The notes under the pieces: model-generated
Databases searched by the model: none
What the model saw: the letters and a program-made list of their open reading frames with translations, nothing else
Told to the model about the DNA's origin: nothing
Part shown: positions 17,144-25,954 of the stretch, piece by piece
How the letters are laid out: each line of letters starts with the position of its first letter
How positions within the stretch are numbered: position 1 is the stretch's first letter
Translations under genes and position numbers: made by a program
Assembly: GCA_028279475.1 (NCBI GenBank)
Contig: JANQNR010000019.1
Location: 30,239-94,238 of the forward strand
DNA: 64,000 nucleotides
Origin: Rickettsiales bacterium
GTDB lineage: Bacteria; Pseudomonadota; Alphaproteobacteria; Rickettsiales; UBA998
Direction of reading: 5' to 3'

Positions 17144-18202
17144 ATGCCTACTGGTCAACTGTCAAATAACTCTTTTATTGATTCTGTGCCAACGCCCCAA
17201 AATATAGTAGGTGGCGCTGATTTATTACGCAAGGGCTTGTTGGTGGCGTTTCCCACCGAGACAGTTTACGGGTTGGGTGGTGCGGCAGAGAACCTGGAGG
17301 CGGTGACCGGCATCTATGCCACCAAGGGCAGACCATCGCATAACCCGTTGATCGTGCATGTGCAGGATCTAGCTATGGCGGAGCGTTATGGTGTGTTTAA
17401 TGCCTTGGCGTACCAGTTAGCGGAGCAATTTTTTCCAGGGCCAGTGACATTGGTGGTGCCGGTGAAGGACGGCGTGCTTGCGCCTCAACTGCTGGCGGGA
17501 GGGAAGACAGTGGCGTTGCGTTGTCCGGCGCATCCGGTAGCGCAGGCATTGTTGCAAGAGTTCGGTGCTGGCATTGCTGCGCCCAGTGCCAACCGTTCCG
17601 GGCGTGTGAGCCCCACGAAAGCGGAGCATGTGAGGGAGGAATTTGCAGAGCATCCAGGCCAGTTGCGTATGCTGTTGGATGGCGGTGCCACGGAGATTGG
17701 CTTGGAATCCACGGTAGTGGATTGTACCAGAGATGCACCGGTGATCCTGCGCAAGGGGAGTGTGGGGACTGAAGCATTTCCCCCTCCCGCTTGCGGGAGG
17801 GGGGCAGGGGGAGGGCTATTGATAGGTAGTACATACATGCGACAGCCCCCCACCTATCCTCCCCCCGCCTGCGGGGGGAGGTATATTGCAGATGAACAAC
17901 TTAAATCCCCCGGCCTACTTACTTCTCATTATGCCCCTAATGCGCCGGTACGACTGAATGCAACCGATGTGCATGAGGGAGAAGCATTACTAGCCTTTGG
18001 TAGCGCGGTGCCGGAGGCGCTCGGCACATGCCTGAACCTTAGCCCTTCGGGTGATCTGGAAGAGGCAGCACACCATCTCTATGACTATCTGCGCCAGCTT
18101 GATGCGTTGAATCCGGCGAGCATTGCCGTCATGCCTGTTCCAGATCGGGGCATTGGAACGGCGATCAATGACCGTTTGCAACGGGCGGCAGCGAAGCGGT
18201 AG
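17144..18202 (+). CDS. L-threonylcarbamoyladenylate synthase (Sua5 type)
   Basis: Makes threonylcarbamoyl-AMP from threonine, bicarbonate and ATP for the t6A modification of tRNA. The YrdC domain (residues about 20-205) has FPTETVYGLGG, KGRPSHNPLIVHV and APSANRSGRVSPT. The Sua5 C-terminal domain begins around SPGLLTSHYAPNAPVRL. Between them, residues about 212-247 are proline- and glycine-rich and correspond to a 107-bp palindromic repeat at 17779-17885. The frame passes through it intact, so the protein should carry a foreign linker. The start has no strong ribosome-binding site. Confidence 0.93.
   Translation: MPTGQLSNNSFIDSVPTPQNIVGGADLLRKGLLVAFPTETVYGLGGAAENLEAVTGIYATKGRPSHNPLIVHVQDLAMAERYGVFNALAYQLAEQFFPGPVTLVVPVKDGVLAPQLLAGGKTVALRCPAHPVAQALLQEFGAGIAAPSANRSGRVSPTKAEHVREEFAEHPGQLRMLLDGGATEIGLESTVVDCTRDAPVILRKGSVGTEAFPPPACGRGAGGGLLIGSTYMRQPPTYPPPACGGRYIADEQLKSPGLLTSHYAPNAPVRLNATDVHEGEALLAFGSAVPEALGTCLNLSPSGDLEEAAHHLYDYLRQLDALNPASIAVMPVPDRGIGTAINDRLQRAAAKR
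17779..17885 (+). repeat. Full-length family-A repeat inside the Sua5-type gene
   Basis: Two G/C palindromes, CCCCTCCCGC-TTGCGGGAGGGG at the left and CCTCCCCCCGC-CTGCGGGGGGAGG at the right, are joined by an inner pair AGGGGGAGGGCT and GACAGCCCCCCACC. The order matches the reverse complement of the intergenic copy at 40525-40632 along its whole length. It lies between the two domains of a conserved enzyme and adds about 36 codons without a stop. Confidence 0.85.
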
Positions 18203-18295
18203 GAATTTGCCATGCCCAGGCAGTAATCATTGCAATTCCACCGGTGAACGCGCATGATGGCGGCATCGTTAATCTTACAAGAAAGCAGGATACCC

Positions 18296-19609
18296 ATGAC
18301 TCAGACCGCCACCCTCGTCAATGACAATGACTACAAAGTCGCCGATATCAGCCTGGCTGAATGGGGGCGCAAGGAAATCTCGCTGGCCGAATCGGAAATG
18401 CCGGGATTGATGGCACTGCGGGAAGAGTATGCTGGCCAGCAACCGCTGAAGGGTGCGCGGATTGTCGGGTGTCTGCACATGACCATCCAGACGGCGGTGC
18501 TGATCGAAACGCTCACGGCGCTGGGTGCCGAGGTACGCTGGAGTTCGTGCAATATCTTTTCGACGCAGGACCATGCAGCAGCGGCAATTGCAGCAACCGG
18601 GGTGCCGGTTTTCGCCTGGAAAGGGGAGACGGATGAGGAATATGACTGGTGTATCCACCAAACGATCAAGGGCAACCCGGACTGGGTGCCGAACATGATT
18701 CTTGATGACGGCGGGGATCTGACGCGGATGATGCATCAGGATTATCCGGAGTTGATGGGGGAGGTGCGCGGCTTGTCGGAAGAGACGACGACCGGCGTAC
18801 TGCGCCTGCACGATATGCAAAAGGCCGGGACGTTGAAAGTGCCGGCGATTAATGTCAATGACGCGGTGACCAAGTCCAAATTCGATAATCTGTATGGCTG
18901 TCGTGAAAGTCTGCCGGATGGGTTGAAACGGGCGACGGATGTGATGCTGGCCGGGAAGATCGCTGTGGTTGCAGGTTATGGGGATGTCGGGAAAGGCTGT
19001 GCCGACGCGCTGCGTGGTCAGGGAACGCGGGTGCTGGTCACCGAAATCGACCCGATTTGCGCTTTGCAGGCGGCGATGGAAGGCTACGAAGTAATGACGA
19101 TGGAGCAGGCGGCACCGATCGGCGATATCTTCGTTACGGCGACAGGCAATCGTGATGTCATCACCAACGAGCATATGCATCATATGAAAGACCGGGCGAT
19201 TGTTTGTAATATCGGCCATTTCGACAATGAAATTCAGGTGGAATCCCTACACAATTACCAGTGGGATGAAATCAAACCCCAGGTCGATGAAATCACCAAA
19301 CCGGACGGGTCGCGACTGATTCTGCTGGCGAAGGGGCGGTTGGTGAATCTGGGGTGTGCCACCGGGCATCCGAGCTTTGTGATGAGCGCCTCCTTTACGA
19401 ACCAGGTGCTGGCACAGATTGAGCTATGGAATAATGCTGGGAATTATGACAACAAGGTCTACGTCTTGCCACGCCATCTGGATGAAAAGGTGGCCAGACT
19501 ACATCTTGAAAAATTGGGCGTCACCTTAACCCAGCTAACGGCGGATCAGGCGGGTTATCTGGGGATTGATGTGGATGGCCCCTACAAGACGGAAGCCTAT
19601 CGCTATTAA
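18296..19609 (+). CDS. ahcY: Adenosylhomocysteinase
   Basis: NAD-dependent hydrolysis of S-adenosylhomocysteine to adenosine and homocysteine, which relieves product inhibition of methyltransferases. Hallmarks are [16 protein letters not shown] near the N-terminus, the NAD fold [17 protein letters not shown], and the C-terminal KTEAYRY. I chose the ATG at 18296, with AGCAGGA seven bases upstream, giving 437 residues. ahcY followed directly by a PAS/histidine kinase gene is a familiar alphaproteobacterial arrangement. The 93-bp leader shows no SAH riboswitch that I can recognise. Confidence 0.97.
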   Translation: MTQTATLVNDNDYKVADISLAEWGRKEISLAESEMPGLMALREEYAGQQPLKGARIVGCLHMTIQTAVLIETLTALGAEVRWSSCNIFSTQDHAAAAIAATGVPVFAWKGETDEEYDWCIHQTIKGNPDWVPNMILDDGGDLTRMMHQDYPELMGEVRGLSEETTTGVLRLHDMQKAGTLKVPAINVNDAVTKSKFDNLYGCRESLPDGLKRATDVMLAGKIAVVAGYGDVGKGCADALRGQGTRVLVTEIDPICALQAAMEGYEVMTMEQAAPIGDIFVTATGNRDVITNEHMHHMKDRAIVCNIGHFDNEIQVESLHNYQWDEIKPQVDEITKPDGSRLILLAKGRLVNLGCATGHPSFVMSASFTNQVLAQIELWNNAGNYDNKVYVLPRHLDEKVARLHLEKLGVTLTQLTADQAGYLGIDVDGPYKTEAYRY

Positions 19610-19618
19610 GAGGACTGC

Positions 19619-21946
19619 ATGGCAGAGACAATGCTGGATCACCCGAATGCATTGATGACCATCGGCATTTTGCTTGGTCTGGTGGTGATGGTGGCCAGCA
19701 TTATTTTTTATGCTGTATACCGTATTGGTCGCCGTTGGGAGCATGTGGCGCGTACGCTGACCAGTGAGCTGATTGGCAAGGGGTGGGTATTTCTGGTCTG
19801 CCGCCCGAAGGACCAACGATTGCTCTATTGCCGAGGGGTGCGGCATTTTGCTTCATCCAGGCAGCCTTTTTCAAAATTGCAGGATGTGGAGAAGGGGGTG
19901 CACGAAGAGGACCGAGAGCGGTTTCAGCTATTAGTGGCCAATGAAGCCGAGCAGCAGGAAGCATCCGATATTATTCGCAATATTGAGAGTGAGCGGTTTG
20001 AATGTATAGTGACGATGCTTCAGTGGCGAGGAGAGGAGGCCGTATTTATTACCCTGCGCCCTGTATCAAAGGCCTATCGGAAGATGCTGGCGGTACAGAG
20101 TGAGAATAATGCACTGAAGGCACAAAACAGCCTGCATCTGGATATATTGAATACATTGCCGCATCCGATCTGGGTACGGGATGCGCAGCTGGCATTGATC
20201 TATTGTAACCTGGCCTATCTGGAGCTGGCGGAAGACAATGAAGCACCGTCGGCAGGGCAGGGGATGCCGGAACTTTACCGGAATGCGGAAGCGCAGGCAC
20301 GCAAAGCGCAAGAGCAACAGGAGCCGGAGCAACAGCGACAGCGCCTGGTGGTTGATGGCGAGCGGCGGATGTTTGAGGTGCAGGACTACCCGTCTCCTTC
20401 CGGGCATATCATCGGCATGGCGCAGGATATTGTGGCACTGGACAAGGCCGAGGCAGAGATTAAAGACCATCTGACGACATTGGAAGATTTGTTGGATAGC
20501 TCTTCCAGCGCCATGACCATTTACGGCGTCGATATGCGGTTGAAATATTATAATCAGGCCTATGTGCGTATCTGGGGCATCGATGAAGCACGTTTGCAGT
20601 CACAACCGACTTTCTCTGAAATGCTCGAATATCTGCGTGAATTGCGCAAGCTGCCGGAACAGGTCAATTTCCCGGCATTCAAGCAGCAGCGTCTGAAAAT
20701 CTTCAACGAGGTGACGGAACCGCATGAAGAAATTTTCTACCTGCCGGATGGACGTATTTTGAGAAATGTGGCGATTCCTCATTCCGCTGGAGGCGTCTTA
20801 TTCATTTACGAAGACGTAACCGACCGGCTGGCGCTGGAGCGTTCCTATAATACCCTGATCGCCGTGCAGCAGGAAACATTAGACAATCTGTTCGAAGGGG
20901 TGGTCGTCTTCGGTGAAGATGGCCGTCTGCGGCTGAAAAATCCGGTATTCATGTCATTGTGGGAATTGAAAGAGGAAGAGCTGCCGGACGGGGTGCATAT
21001 TTCCGAGATGCTGGAGCGTACGAAATCGCTCTACAATGTGCCGGACTGGGATGGTTTTAAGCGTGAATTCATTGCTCAGGTGCAGTCGCGTACCTATGAA
21101 ACATCCCGGATAGAACGGCAGGACGGTGCGGTGCTGGATTGTTCGATGGTGCCGTTGCCGGATGGCGGGGTGCTGCTGACCTATGTGGATATGACCGCCT
21201 CGACGCTGGTTGAGCGCTCGCTGCGTGAACGCAATGAAGCGCTGGAGGCAGGCGATAAACTGAAAACCGAATTCCTGGCGAATATGTCCTATGAGTTGCG
21301 TTCGCCGCTGACCTCCATCAGTGGATTTGCCGAGATGCTCAAGCAGGATTATTTTGGCGGGCTGTCGGACAAGCAGCGCGAGTATGTGGAAGGGATTCAC
21401 CATTCCTCGCAGAATCTGATGCACCTCATCAATGATATTCTCGATCTCTCCAGTATTGAAGCCGGCTACCTGACGCTCAATATCAGCGAGTTTGACATTT
21501 GCAAAATGCTGCACGCGATGATGACGCTGCTGGGTGAGCGGTTACGCGAATATGATGTGCGTGCGGAAATTGTATGTCCTGAGACGATCGGCCTGATGCG
21601 CGCCGATGAAACCCGGGTGCGGCAGGTGCTGTTTCATTTGCTGAGCAATGCGGTGAAATATTCGCATGAGGGCGGTAACGTTGTATTGGGAGCAGAGCGA
21701 TCTAAGGAGGGCGTGACGCTCTGGGTCGAGGATAACGGGGTGGGGATCTCCGAAGATGAACAAGGCGCCGTGTTCGACAAATTTTACCGAGGTGCGCCGG
21801 GCGTGCGCAAGTCCGGCACCGGGCTGGGACTGTCGATGGTGAAAAACTTCGTCGAGCTTCATGGTGGCGAGGTCACGCTGGAATCCACGGTGGGCACAGG
21901 CACCATCATTCGCTGTTTCTTCCCGAATGAGCCAAAACCGCATTAA
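19619..21946 (+). CDS. divL: DivL-like PAS histidine kinase homologue with Tyr at the phospho-acceptor site
   Basis: 775 residues. One N-terminal membrane helix (residues about 13-33), then a long PAS-rich region (PAS-like segments near 165-285, 285-400 and 420-525), then HisKA and HATPase_c domains. The H-box reads NMSYELRSPLTSISGF, so the usual His is Tyr558. The ATP-lid motifs are intact: LLSNAVKYS (N), VEDNGVGIS (G1), GTGLGLSMVKN (G2). Caulobacter DivL has the same His-to-Tyr change and controls CckA and so CtrA. Location just after ahcY agrees. Nine bases separate the genes. The DivL name is an inference from architecture, the Tyr and context. Confidence 0.85.
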   Translation: MAETMLDHPNALMTIGILLGLVVMVASIIFYAVYRIGRRWEHVARTLTSELIGKGWVFLVCRPKDQRLLYCRGVRHFASSRQPFSKLQDVEKGVHEEDRERFQLLVANEAEQQEASDIIRNIESERFECIVTMLQWRGEEAVFITLRPVSKAYRKMLAVQSENNALKAQNSLHLDILNTLPHPIWVRDAQLALIYCNLAYLELAEDNEAPSAGQGMPELYRNAEAQARKAQEQQEPEQQRQRLVVDGERRMFEVQDYPSPSGHIIGMAQDIVALDKAEAEIKDHLTTLEDLLDSSSSAMTIYGVDMRLKYYNQAYVRIWGIDEARLQSQPTFSEMLEYLRELRKLPEQVNFPAFKQQRLKIFNEVTEPHEEIFYLPDGRILRNVAIPHSAGGVLFIYEDVTDRLALERSYNTLIAVQQETLDNLFEGVVVFGEDGRLRLKNPVFMSLWELKEEELPDGVHISEMLERTKSLYNVPDWDGFKREFIAQVQSRTYETSRIERQDGAVLDCSMVPLPDGGVLLTYVDMTASTLVERSLRERNEALEAGDKLKTEFLANMSYELRSPLTSISGFAEMLKQDYFGGLSDKQREYVEGIHHSSQNLMHLINDILDLSSIEAGYLTLNISEFDICKMLHAMMTLLGERLREYDVRAEIVCPETIGLMRADETRVRQVLFHLLSNAVKYSHEGGNVVLGAERSKEGVTLWVEDNGVGISEDEQGAVFDKFYRGAPGVRKSGTGLGLSMVKNFVELHGGEVTLESTVGTGTIIRCFFPNEPKPH

Positions 21947-21972
21947 CCTGAACATGGGTAGGCCTGTCCAAA

Positions 21973-22182
21973 ACTCCACTCTCCCCACGCTTGCACCCGC
22001 TTGCGGGGTGCAAGCCTTTTTGATGCACAGCACCCCACAGGTGGGTGCTGTGCGGGAGAGTCGAAGAGAGCAAGCGTAGCGCCGCTCGATTCGGTGAGGG
22101 GTGGATAGTAATTGACCCCTCACGCATCGTCTTCGGCTCCGTTGTCACCTCGACTCTGCTGCTCTCCCGCAAGGGGAGAGCA
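21973..22182. repeat. Family-D composite repeat (copy 1)
   Basis: Contains GCACCCGCTTGCGGGGTGC, then GCACAGCACCCCAC-AGG-TGGGTGCTGTGC, then a diverged central region with GGTGAGGGGTGG and TGACCCCTCACGC, and ends with CTCTCCCGCAAGGGGAGAG. The outer ends also pair (ACTCTCCCC near 21978 and GGGGAGAG near 22173). The same order recurs at 60084-60299. It occupies most of the 330 bp between the DivL-like gene and the next gene, and no gene fits in it. Confidence 0.8.
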
Positions 22183-22237
22183 GATGCACCATCGTTATTT
22201 ATCCACAATTCATATTCATCAGGCTTATGTTTTCAGG

Positions 22238-22281
22238 CAAAAAAATAAGCTTAAACCCTACGAAAGAGATTTAAGCTTAAT
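22238..22281 (-). terminator. Intrinsic terminator of the gene at 22277-22609
   Basis: On the minus strand AAGCTTAAATC and GGGTTTAAGCTT form the stem, and the transcript then reads ATTTTTTTG. The stem starts at the stop codon of the upstream gene. Confidence 0.75.
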
Positions 22282-22609
22282 CAGGGACGAAGAAAACATC
22301 ATCACAGTGTTTTTCTGGGAACCCTGTTGGAGCATTGTAGGTGTCCATTGCAAAAGTGGCAATGGACTCACTGACAGAAAAAAAATTAAATGCTCTGAAC
22401 ACGGCATCAACGTGTCGCCGCTTTTTTCCTTCTGGCGTCACAAGCGTACCTGTAACGCCTTTGACAATTATGGGAACGCCGTTCTTTCGTTTGGCTTTAC
22501 GGCGCCTACATGGGGCACCATCCCCCACGTGCAGGTTACGCCATCCCGTTTTTTTGTACACGGGAGAACGCCCTTTACGGAGCTTAAGGCCGGAACGATT
22601 CTTTGCCAT
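22277..22609 (-). CDS. Small basic hypothetical protein, 110 aa
   Basis: Not recognised. The ATG at 22607-22609 has GGAG about nine bases upstream. The first half is strongly basic (KNRSGLKLRKGRSP, CRRRKAKRKNG), as in nucleic-acid-binding or ribosome-associated proteins, while the second half is more neutral and ends HCDDVFFVPD. A good terminator follows, which supports it as a real transcription unit. It has no neighbours in an operon. Confidence 0.6.
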   Translation of the reverse strand: MAKNRSGLKLRKGRSPVYKKTGWRNLHVGDGAPCRRRKAKRKNGVPIIVKGVTGTLVTPEGKKRRHVDAVFRAFNFFSVSESIATFAMDTYNAPTGFPEKHCDDVFFVPD

Positions 22610-22837
22610 GGATTTTTTCTCCACTAACAATATTCTCACCAACCTTGTTGGTACATGCACTTGATTATAAATGTGCAATCTAACAATGGGAGTACCATTA
22701 TAGCCTACAGGGTAGGTGAGAAACTATGCGCATTATAGCTATATATTAACAGAATGTAAACCATATCTTTTTTGTGAATGCGTCATTTGGGCAATCTGTC
22801 TTGCCAAAGCGCAGCGGCGGCAGGCAACCTCATAACC

Positions 22838-22966
22838 GTCATTCCGGGCGAAGCGTAAGCGAAGACCCGGAATCCATCTATCAACGAGCAAGATTCATGA
22901 TGGATTCCGGATAACTCCGCTCACACTTCACAGCAAAGCTGTGAGTTCGCGGGCTTCCGGAATGAC
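22838..22966. repeat. Family-B composite palindromic repeat
   Basis: Starts GTCATTCCGGGCGAAGCG, ends in CTTCCGGAATGAC, and has inner halves CCCGGAATCCATC and GATGGATTCCGG, plus a separate hairpin CTCACA...TGTGAG. It lies in the 418-bp gap before purU. The rest of the gap (22610-22837) is AT-rich with no gene. Confidence 0.75.
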
Positions 22967-23027
22967 GAAAGAGAGACTTTACGGCATAACGGTTGATGCG
23001 GCGTGAAGAATCGACTACACAGATACG

Positions 23028-23891
23028 ATGCACGATGCACCTGAATATATTCTAACCATTGCCTGCCCGGACGTGCCGGGGATTGTTGCGGCAGTGGCCG
23101 GGTTTATCGCGGCGCAGCACGGGTTCATTCTGGAATCGACGCAATATGGCGATCCGGTGACCACCACCTTCTTCCAGCGCATCCATTTCCGCGCATCGGA
23201 GCAAACGCCGGAACATGCATCCTTGCGACAGCGTTTTGACGAAGAAGTCGGGCAGCGTTTTTCCATGGATTGGCAGATGCACGATGCCCTGCGCAAGCCA
23301 CGCCTGTTGATCATGGTCTCCAAGGCCAGCCATTGCCTCAATACCTTGCTGCATCGCTATCAGAACGGCACCTTACAGGTAGAGATTCCGCTGGTGGTGT
23401 CCAATCATCCCGACTTGCAGCGGCTGGTGGCATGGCATGACATTCCCTATTACCATTTGCCGATTGACGGCAAGCATAGCAAGGAAGAGCAGGAAGCCAG
23501 GGTTAAAGAACTGGCCGAGGATAATCGCATCGACCTGCTGGTGCTGGCGCGCTATATGCAGATTCTCTCGCAGGAGATGTGCGGGCATTTTTCCGGCAAG
23601 GCCATCAACATTCACCATTCCTTTCTGCCCAGTTTCAAGGGCGCGCGTCCCTACCATCAGGCCTATGCCAAGGGGGTCAAGCTGATCGGCGCGACGGCGC
23701 ATTACGTGACGCAAGACCTGGATGAAGGGCCGATCATTGAGCAGGAAGTGGCGCGGGTGGATCATACCCATGCGATTGATGAGCTGGTCAGTGTCGGGCA
23801 AGAGATTGAGAGCAAAGTGCTGTACCGCGCGGTGCGCCATCACTGTGAGCATCGGGTGCTGCTCAACGGGCATAAAACTGTCGTTTTTTAA
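23028..23891 (+). CDS. purU: Formyltetrahydrofolate deformylase
   Basis: Hydrolyses 10-formyl-THF to formate and THF, balancing the one-carbon pool and supplying formate for purine synthesis. An N-terminal ACT domain (residues 5-85, ILTIACPDVPGIVAAVAGF) is followed by a formyltransferase fold with NIHHSFLPSFKGARPYHQAY, GATAHYVTQDLDEGPI and a catalytic Asp in DLDEGP. 287 residues matches PurU. Stand-alone gene flanked by repeats. Confidence 0.95.
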   Translation: MHDAPEYILTIACPDVPGIVAAVAGFIAAQHGFILESTQYGDPVTTTFFQRIHFRASEQTPEHASLRQRFDEEVGQRFSMDWQMHDALRKPRLLIMVSKASHCLNTLLHRYQNGTLQVEIPLVVSNHPDLQRLVAWHDIPYYHLPIDGKHSKEEQEARVKELAEDNRIDLLVLARYMQILSQEMCGHFSGKAINIHHSFLPSFKGARPYHQAYAKGVKLIGATAHYVTQDLDEGPIIEQEVARVDHTHAIDELVSVGQEIESKVLYRAVRHHCEHRVLLNGHKTVVF

Positions 23892-23904
23892 AAACATTAT
23901 AAAC

Positions 23905-24050
23905 AAGCCGTAGGCGCAATCCGGAATCCATCATGCCACATACGTCATACCGGCGGAGACCGGTATCTTTTGCTATGACTGGCTGAAAGCCGCCCTAGGC
24001 TCTGGCCTTCCGCGTTGCCATGCGTTGGCGGGACAAACCGCTGGAATGAC
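23905..24050. repeat. Family-B/C composite palindromic repeat
   Basis: Begins AGCCGTAGGCGCAATCCGG, contains a family-C module (GTCATACCGGCGGAGACCGG) and ends GCTGGAATGAC. The right half is more diverged than in other copies. It fills the space after purU. Confidence 0.65.
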
Positions 24051-24074
24051 GAAGAAAACTACCCCCCAAACATG

Positions 24075-24120
24075 AAACTCCCCATGGCCAGCCTTGGGGG
24101 GCAAATGCCATGGGGAGTTT
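24075..24120. terminator. Strong hairpin between purU and a small gene
   Basis: AAACTCCCCATGGC and GCCATGGGGAGTTT make a perfect 14-bp stem around an 18-base loop. On the plus strand it is followed by GTTAGTTCTTATTT, a weak T-rich tail; on the minus strand it follows the stop codon of the small gene within 12 bases. Probably a bidirectional transcript end or RNA-stabilising hairpin. Confidence 0.55.
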
Positions 24121-24132
24121 GTTAGTTCTTAT

Positions 24133-24423
24133 TTAAACCTGGATATTTTTTACTCGCGCCGTGATGGCGTCGAGTAGTTCTTTTGGCATTTCTGCCTCTA
24201 CCTTGACAGTGCCGTTGACTGAAGCATCAATGATGTCATTTCCGTTCTCTCCGTCCGCTGCCAGACTAGTTTGCTCACCAGTAGTGGCTGGCAATGAACT
24301 GATCGACGACATTATCCTACCAAAAAGTACCTTCCAAATTGCTAAATACCATTTTAAAGGTATTTTGCTATCACCATTTAAGGTTACGGCGAAGCTAATT
24401 TTTTGGGGTTGATAGTTATCCAT
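24133..24423 (-). CDS. Small hypothetical protein, 96 aa
   Basis: Not recognised. The ATG at 24421-24423 has an excellent AAGGAGG ten bases upstream; upstream in-frame codons run into unrelated sequence. The product starts MDNYQPQKISFAVTLNGDSK, has an amphipathic middle (IPLKWYLAIWKVLFGRIM) and an acidic C-terminal half ending in PKELLDAITARVKNIQV. No signal peptide. A CtrA-type motif lies about 80 bp upstream. Confidence 0.6.
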   Translation of the reverse strand: MDNYQPQKISFAVTLNGDSKIPLKWYLAIWKVLFGRIMSSISSLPATTGEQTSLAADGENGNDIIDASVNGTVKVEAEMPKELLDAITARVKNIQV

Positions 24424-24500
24424 GGTAAAAAGTGCCTCCTTAAAAAAGGCCTCTAAGTGACTGTAATTTCTTTGTAGAAAACACAATCTGTACTCTTTTA

Positions 24501-24516
24501 TTAAACCATAATTAAC
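24501..24516. promoter_or_regulatory. Candidate CtrA-type site TTAA-N7-TTAAC
   Basis: TTAA-ACCATAA-TTAAC is an exact match to the full CtrA consensus, including the final C on the plus strand. It lies 78 bp upstream of the small gene that starts at 24423 on the minus strand. Confidence 0.45.
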
Positions 24517-24598
24517 GGTTTTTCTCAATGGGGTAAATGTGAAGAGTTGATGACAGTGGTGGGTGGTTGTAGAATCGGGAATATGTAGATTCATAATT

Positions 24599-24640
24599 TT
24601 CAGTTCCCAATTCTCGATTCCCAATTCCCGATTCCAAAGC
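24599..24640. repeat. Short direct repeats after purA
   Basis: Several tandem variants of CCCAATTCTCGATT / CCCAATTCCCGATT lie just past the purA stop. This is a small low-complexity tract and not a structured terminator. Confidence 0.5.
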
Positions 24641-24641
24641 A

Positions 24642-25934
24642 TCACCCCACAAACGGGTCTTTTACCAGAATCGTATCTTCCCGTTTGGGGCTGGTAGAGA
24701 GCATGGCGACCGGGCAGTCGATCAGTTCCTCGATGCGGCGGATATATTTGATCGCCGCTGCCGGCAGGTCAATCCAGCTGGTGCAGCCGGCTGTCGTATC
24801 TGACCAGCCTTCAATCGTTTCATAGATCGGTTCCACCTCGGCTTGCGCACTTTGGGCGGAGGGGAAATAGTCCAGCACCTCACCCCGGTAACGATACCCG
24901 GTGCAGATATTCAATGATTCGAACCCGTCCAGTACATCGAGCTTGGTCAGGGCAATCCCGTCAATGCCACCGATTTTGATGGCCTGACGTACCATCACCG
25001 CATCGAACCAGCCGCAACGGCGCTGCCGCCCGGTGACGGTGCCGAACTCATGGCCGCGTTCACCCAGCCGTTGCCCGGTGTCGTTATCCTGCTCGGTAGG
25101 GAATGGGCCGCTGCCGACCCGCGTGGTATAGGCCTTGGTGATCCCCAGAATATACTGCAAATTGCCTGCACCCATTCCGCTACCTGTACTGGCGGCTCCG
25201 GCAATGGTATTGGATGAGGTGACAAAGGGATAGGTGCCATGGTCAATATCCAGCATGGTGCCCTGTGCGCCTTCAAACAGAATATGCTTGCCATCACGGT
25301 TTGCCTGATCAAGCGTCCGCCAGACCGGGCAGGCATAGGAGAGGAGGCGCTCGCGAATGCTACCGAGTTTCTCCAGCATGTCCTGCTTGCTGATCGGTGT
25401 CAGCCCGGCATGCTCGATCGTGATGTTATGATGCGCTAGCAACGCGTCCAGCTTGGTGTCCAGCAGCTCCGCATCACCCAAATCACAGATACGAATGGCA
25501 CGGCGGGCGATTTTGTCTTCATAGGCCGGGCCGATACCGCGCCGTGTGGTGCCGATCATCGACTTGCCGCGCAGGCTTTCCGCTACGCCGTCAATCTCCT
25601 GATGCACCGGTAAAATCAGGGTGGCATTGTCGGCGATCTGCAATGTCTCCGGTGTGATGTGCAATCCCTGCTCCGCCACGCGATCAATTTCGGCGAACAG
25701 GGCGAACGGGTCAATCACGACACCATTGCCGATGACACTGAGCTTACCGGGGCGCACGACGCCGGAAGGCAGCAGACTCAGCTTGTAGGTCACGCCGTCT
25801 ACCACCAGCGTATGCCCGGCATTGTGCCCACCCTGAAAGCGTACAATCACGTCAGCACGCTCACTAAGCCAGTCAACGACTTTTCCTTTTCCTTCATCTC
25901 CCCATTGTGAGCCGATCACGGCAACATTGGTCAT
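24642..25934 (-). CDS. purA: Adenylosuccinate synthase
   Basis: GTP-dependent ligation of aspartate to IMP, the first committed step to AMP. The N-terminal P-loop-like [18 protein letters not shown] (residues 8-25), [13 protein letters not shown], and the C-terminal [10 protein letters not shown] are diagnostic. 430 residues is normal. Follows hisZ by 20 bp in a minus-strand run with gatB. Confidence 0.96.
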   Translation of the reverse strand: MTNVAVIGSQWGDEGKGKVVDWLSERADVIVRFQGGHNAGHTLVVDGVTYKLSLLPSGVVRPGKLSVIGNGVVIDPFALFAEIDRVAEQGLHITPETLQIADNATLILPVHQEIDGVAESLRGKSMIGTTRRGIGPAYEDKIARRAIRICDLGDAELLDTKLDALLAHHNITIEHAGLTPISKQDMLEKLGSIRERLLSYACPVWRTLDQANRDGKHILFEGAQGTMLDIDHGTYPFVTSSNTIAGAASTGSGMGAGNLQYILGITKAYTTRVGSGPFPTEQDNDTGQRLGERGHEFGTVTGRQRRCGWFDAVMVRQAIKIGGIDGIALTKLDVLDGFESLNICTGYRYRGEVLDYFPSAQSAQAEVEPIYETIEGWSDTTAGCTSWIDLPAAAIKYIRRIEELIDCPVAMLSTSPKREDTILVKDPFVG

Positions 25935-25954
25935 AGTGCGTTCCTTTCTATTGA

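Noticed and set aside
18203..18295. SAH riboswitch before ahcY
   Set aside because: I looked for the conserved SAH-riboswitch core in the short leader and could not find it.
18275..19219. Long open frame antisense to ahcY (about 314 codons)
   Set aside because: It mirrors a highly conserved gene; the translation is rich in His, Arg and Pro, typical of a codon-bias shadow, and it has no ribosome-binding site.
22746..22760. TTAACAGAATGTAAA as a fourth CtrA site
   Set aside because: The second half is TAAA and not TTAA, and it is about 140 bp from the nearest start; too weak.
24599..24640. CRISPR-like direct repeats
   Set aside because: Repeats are directly adjacent without unique spacers, and no cas genes are in the window.
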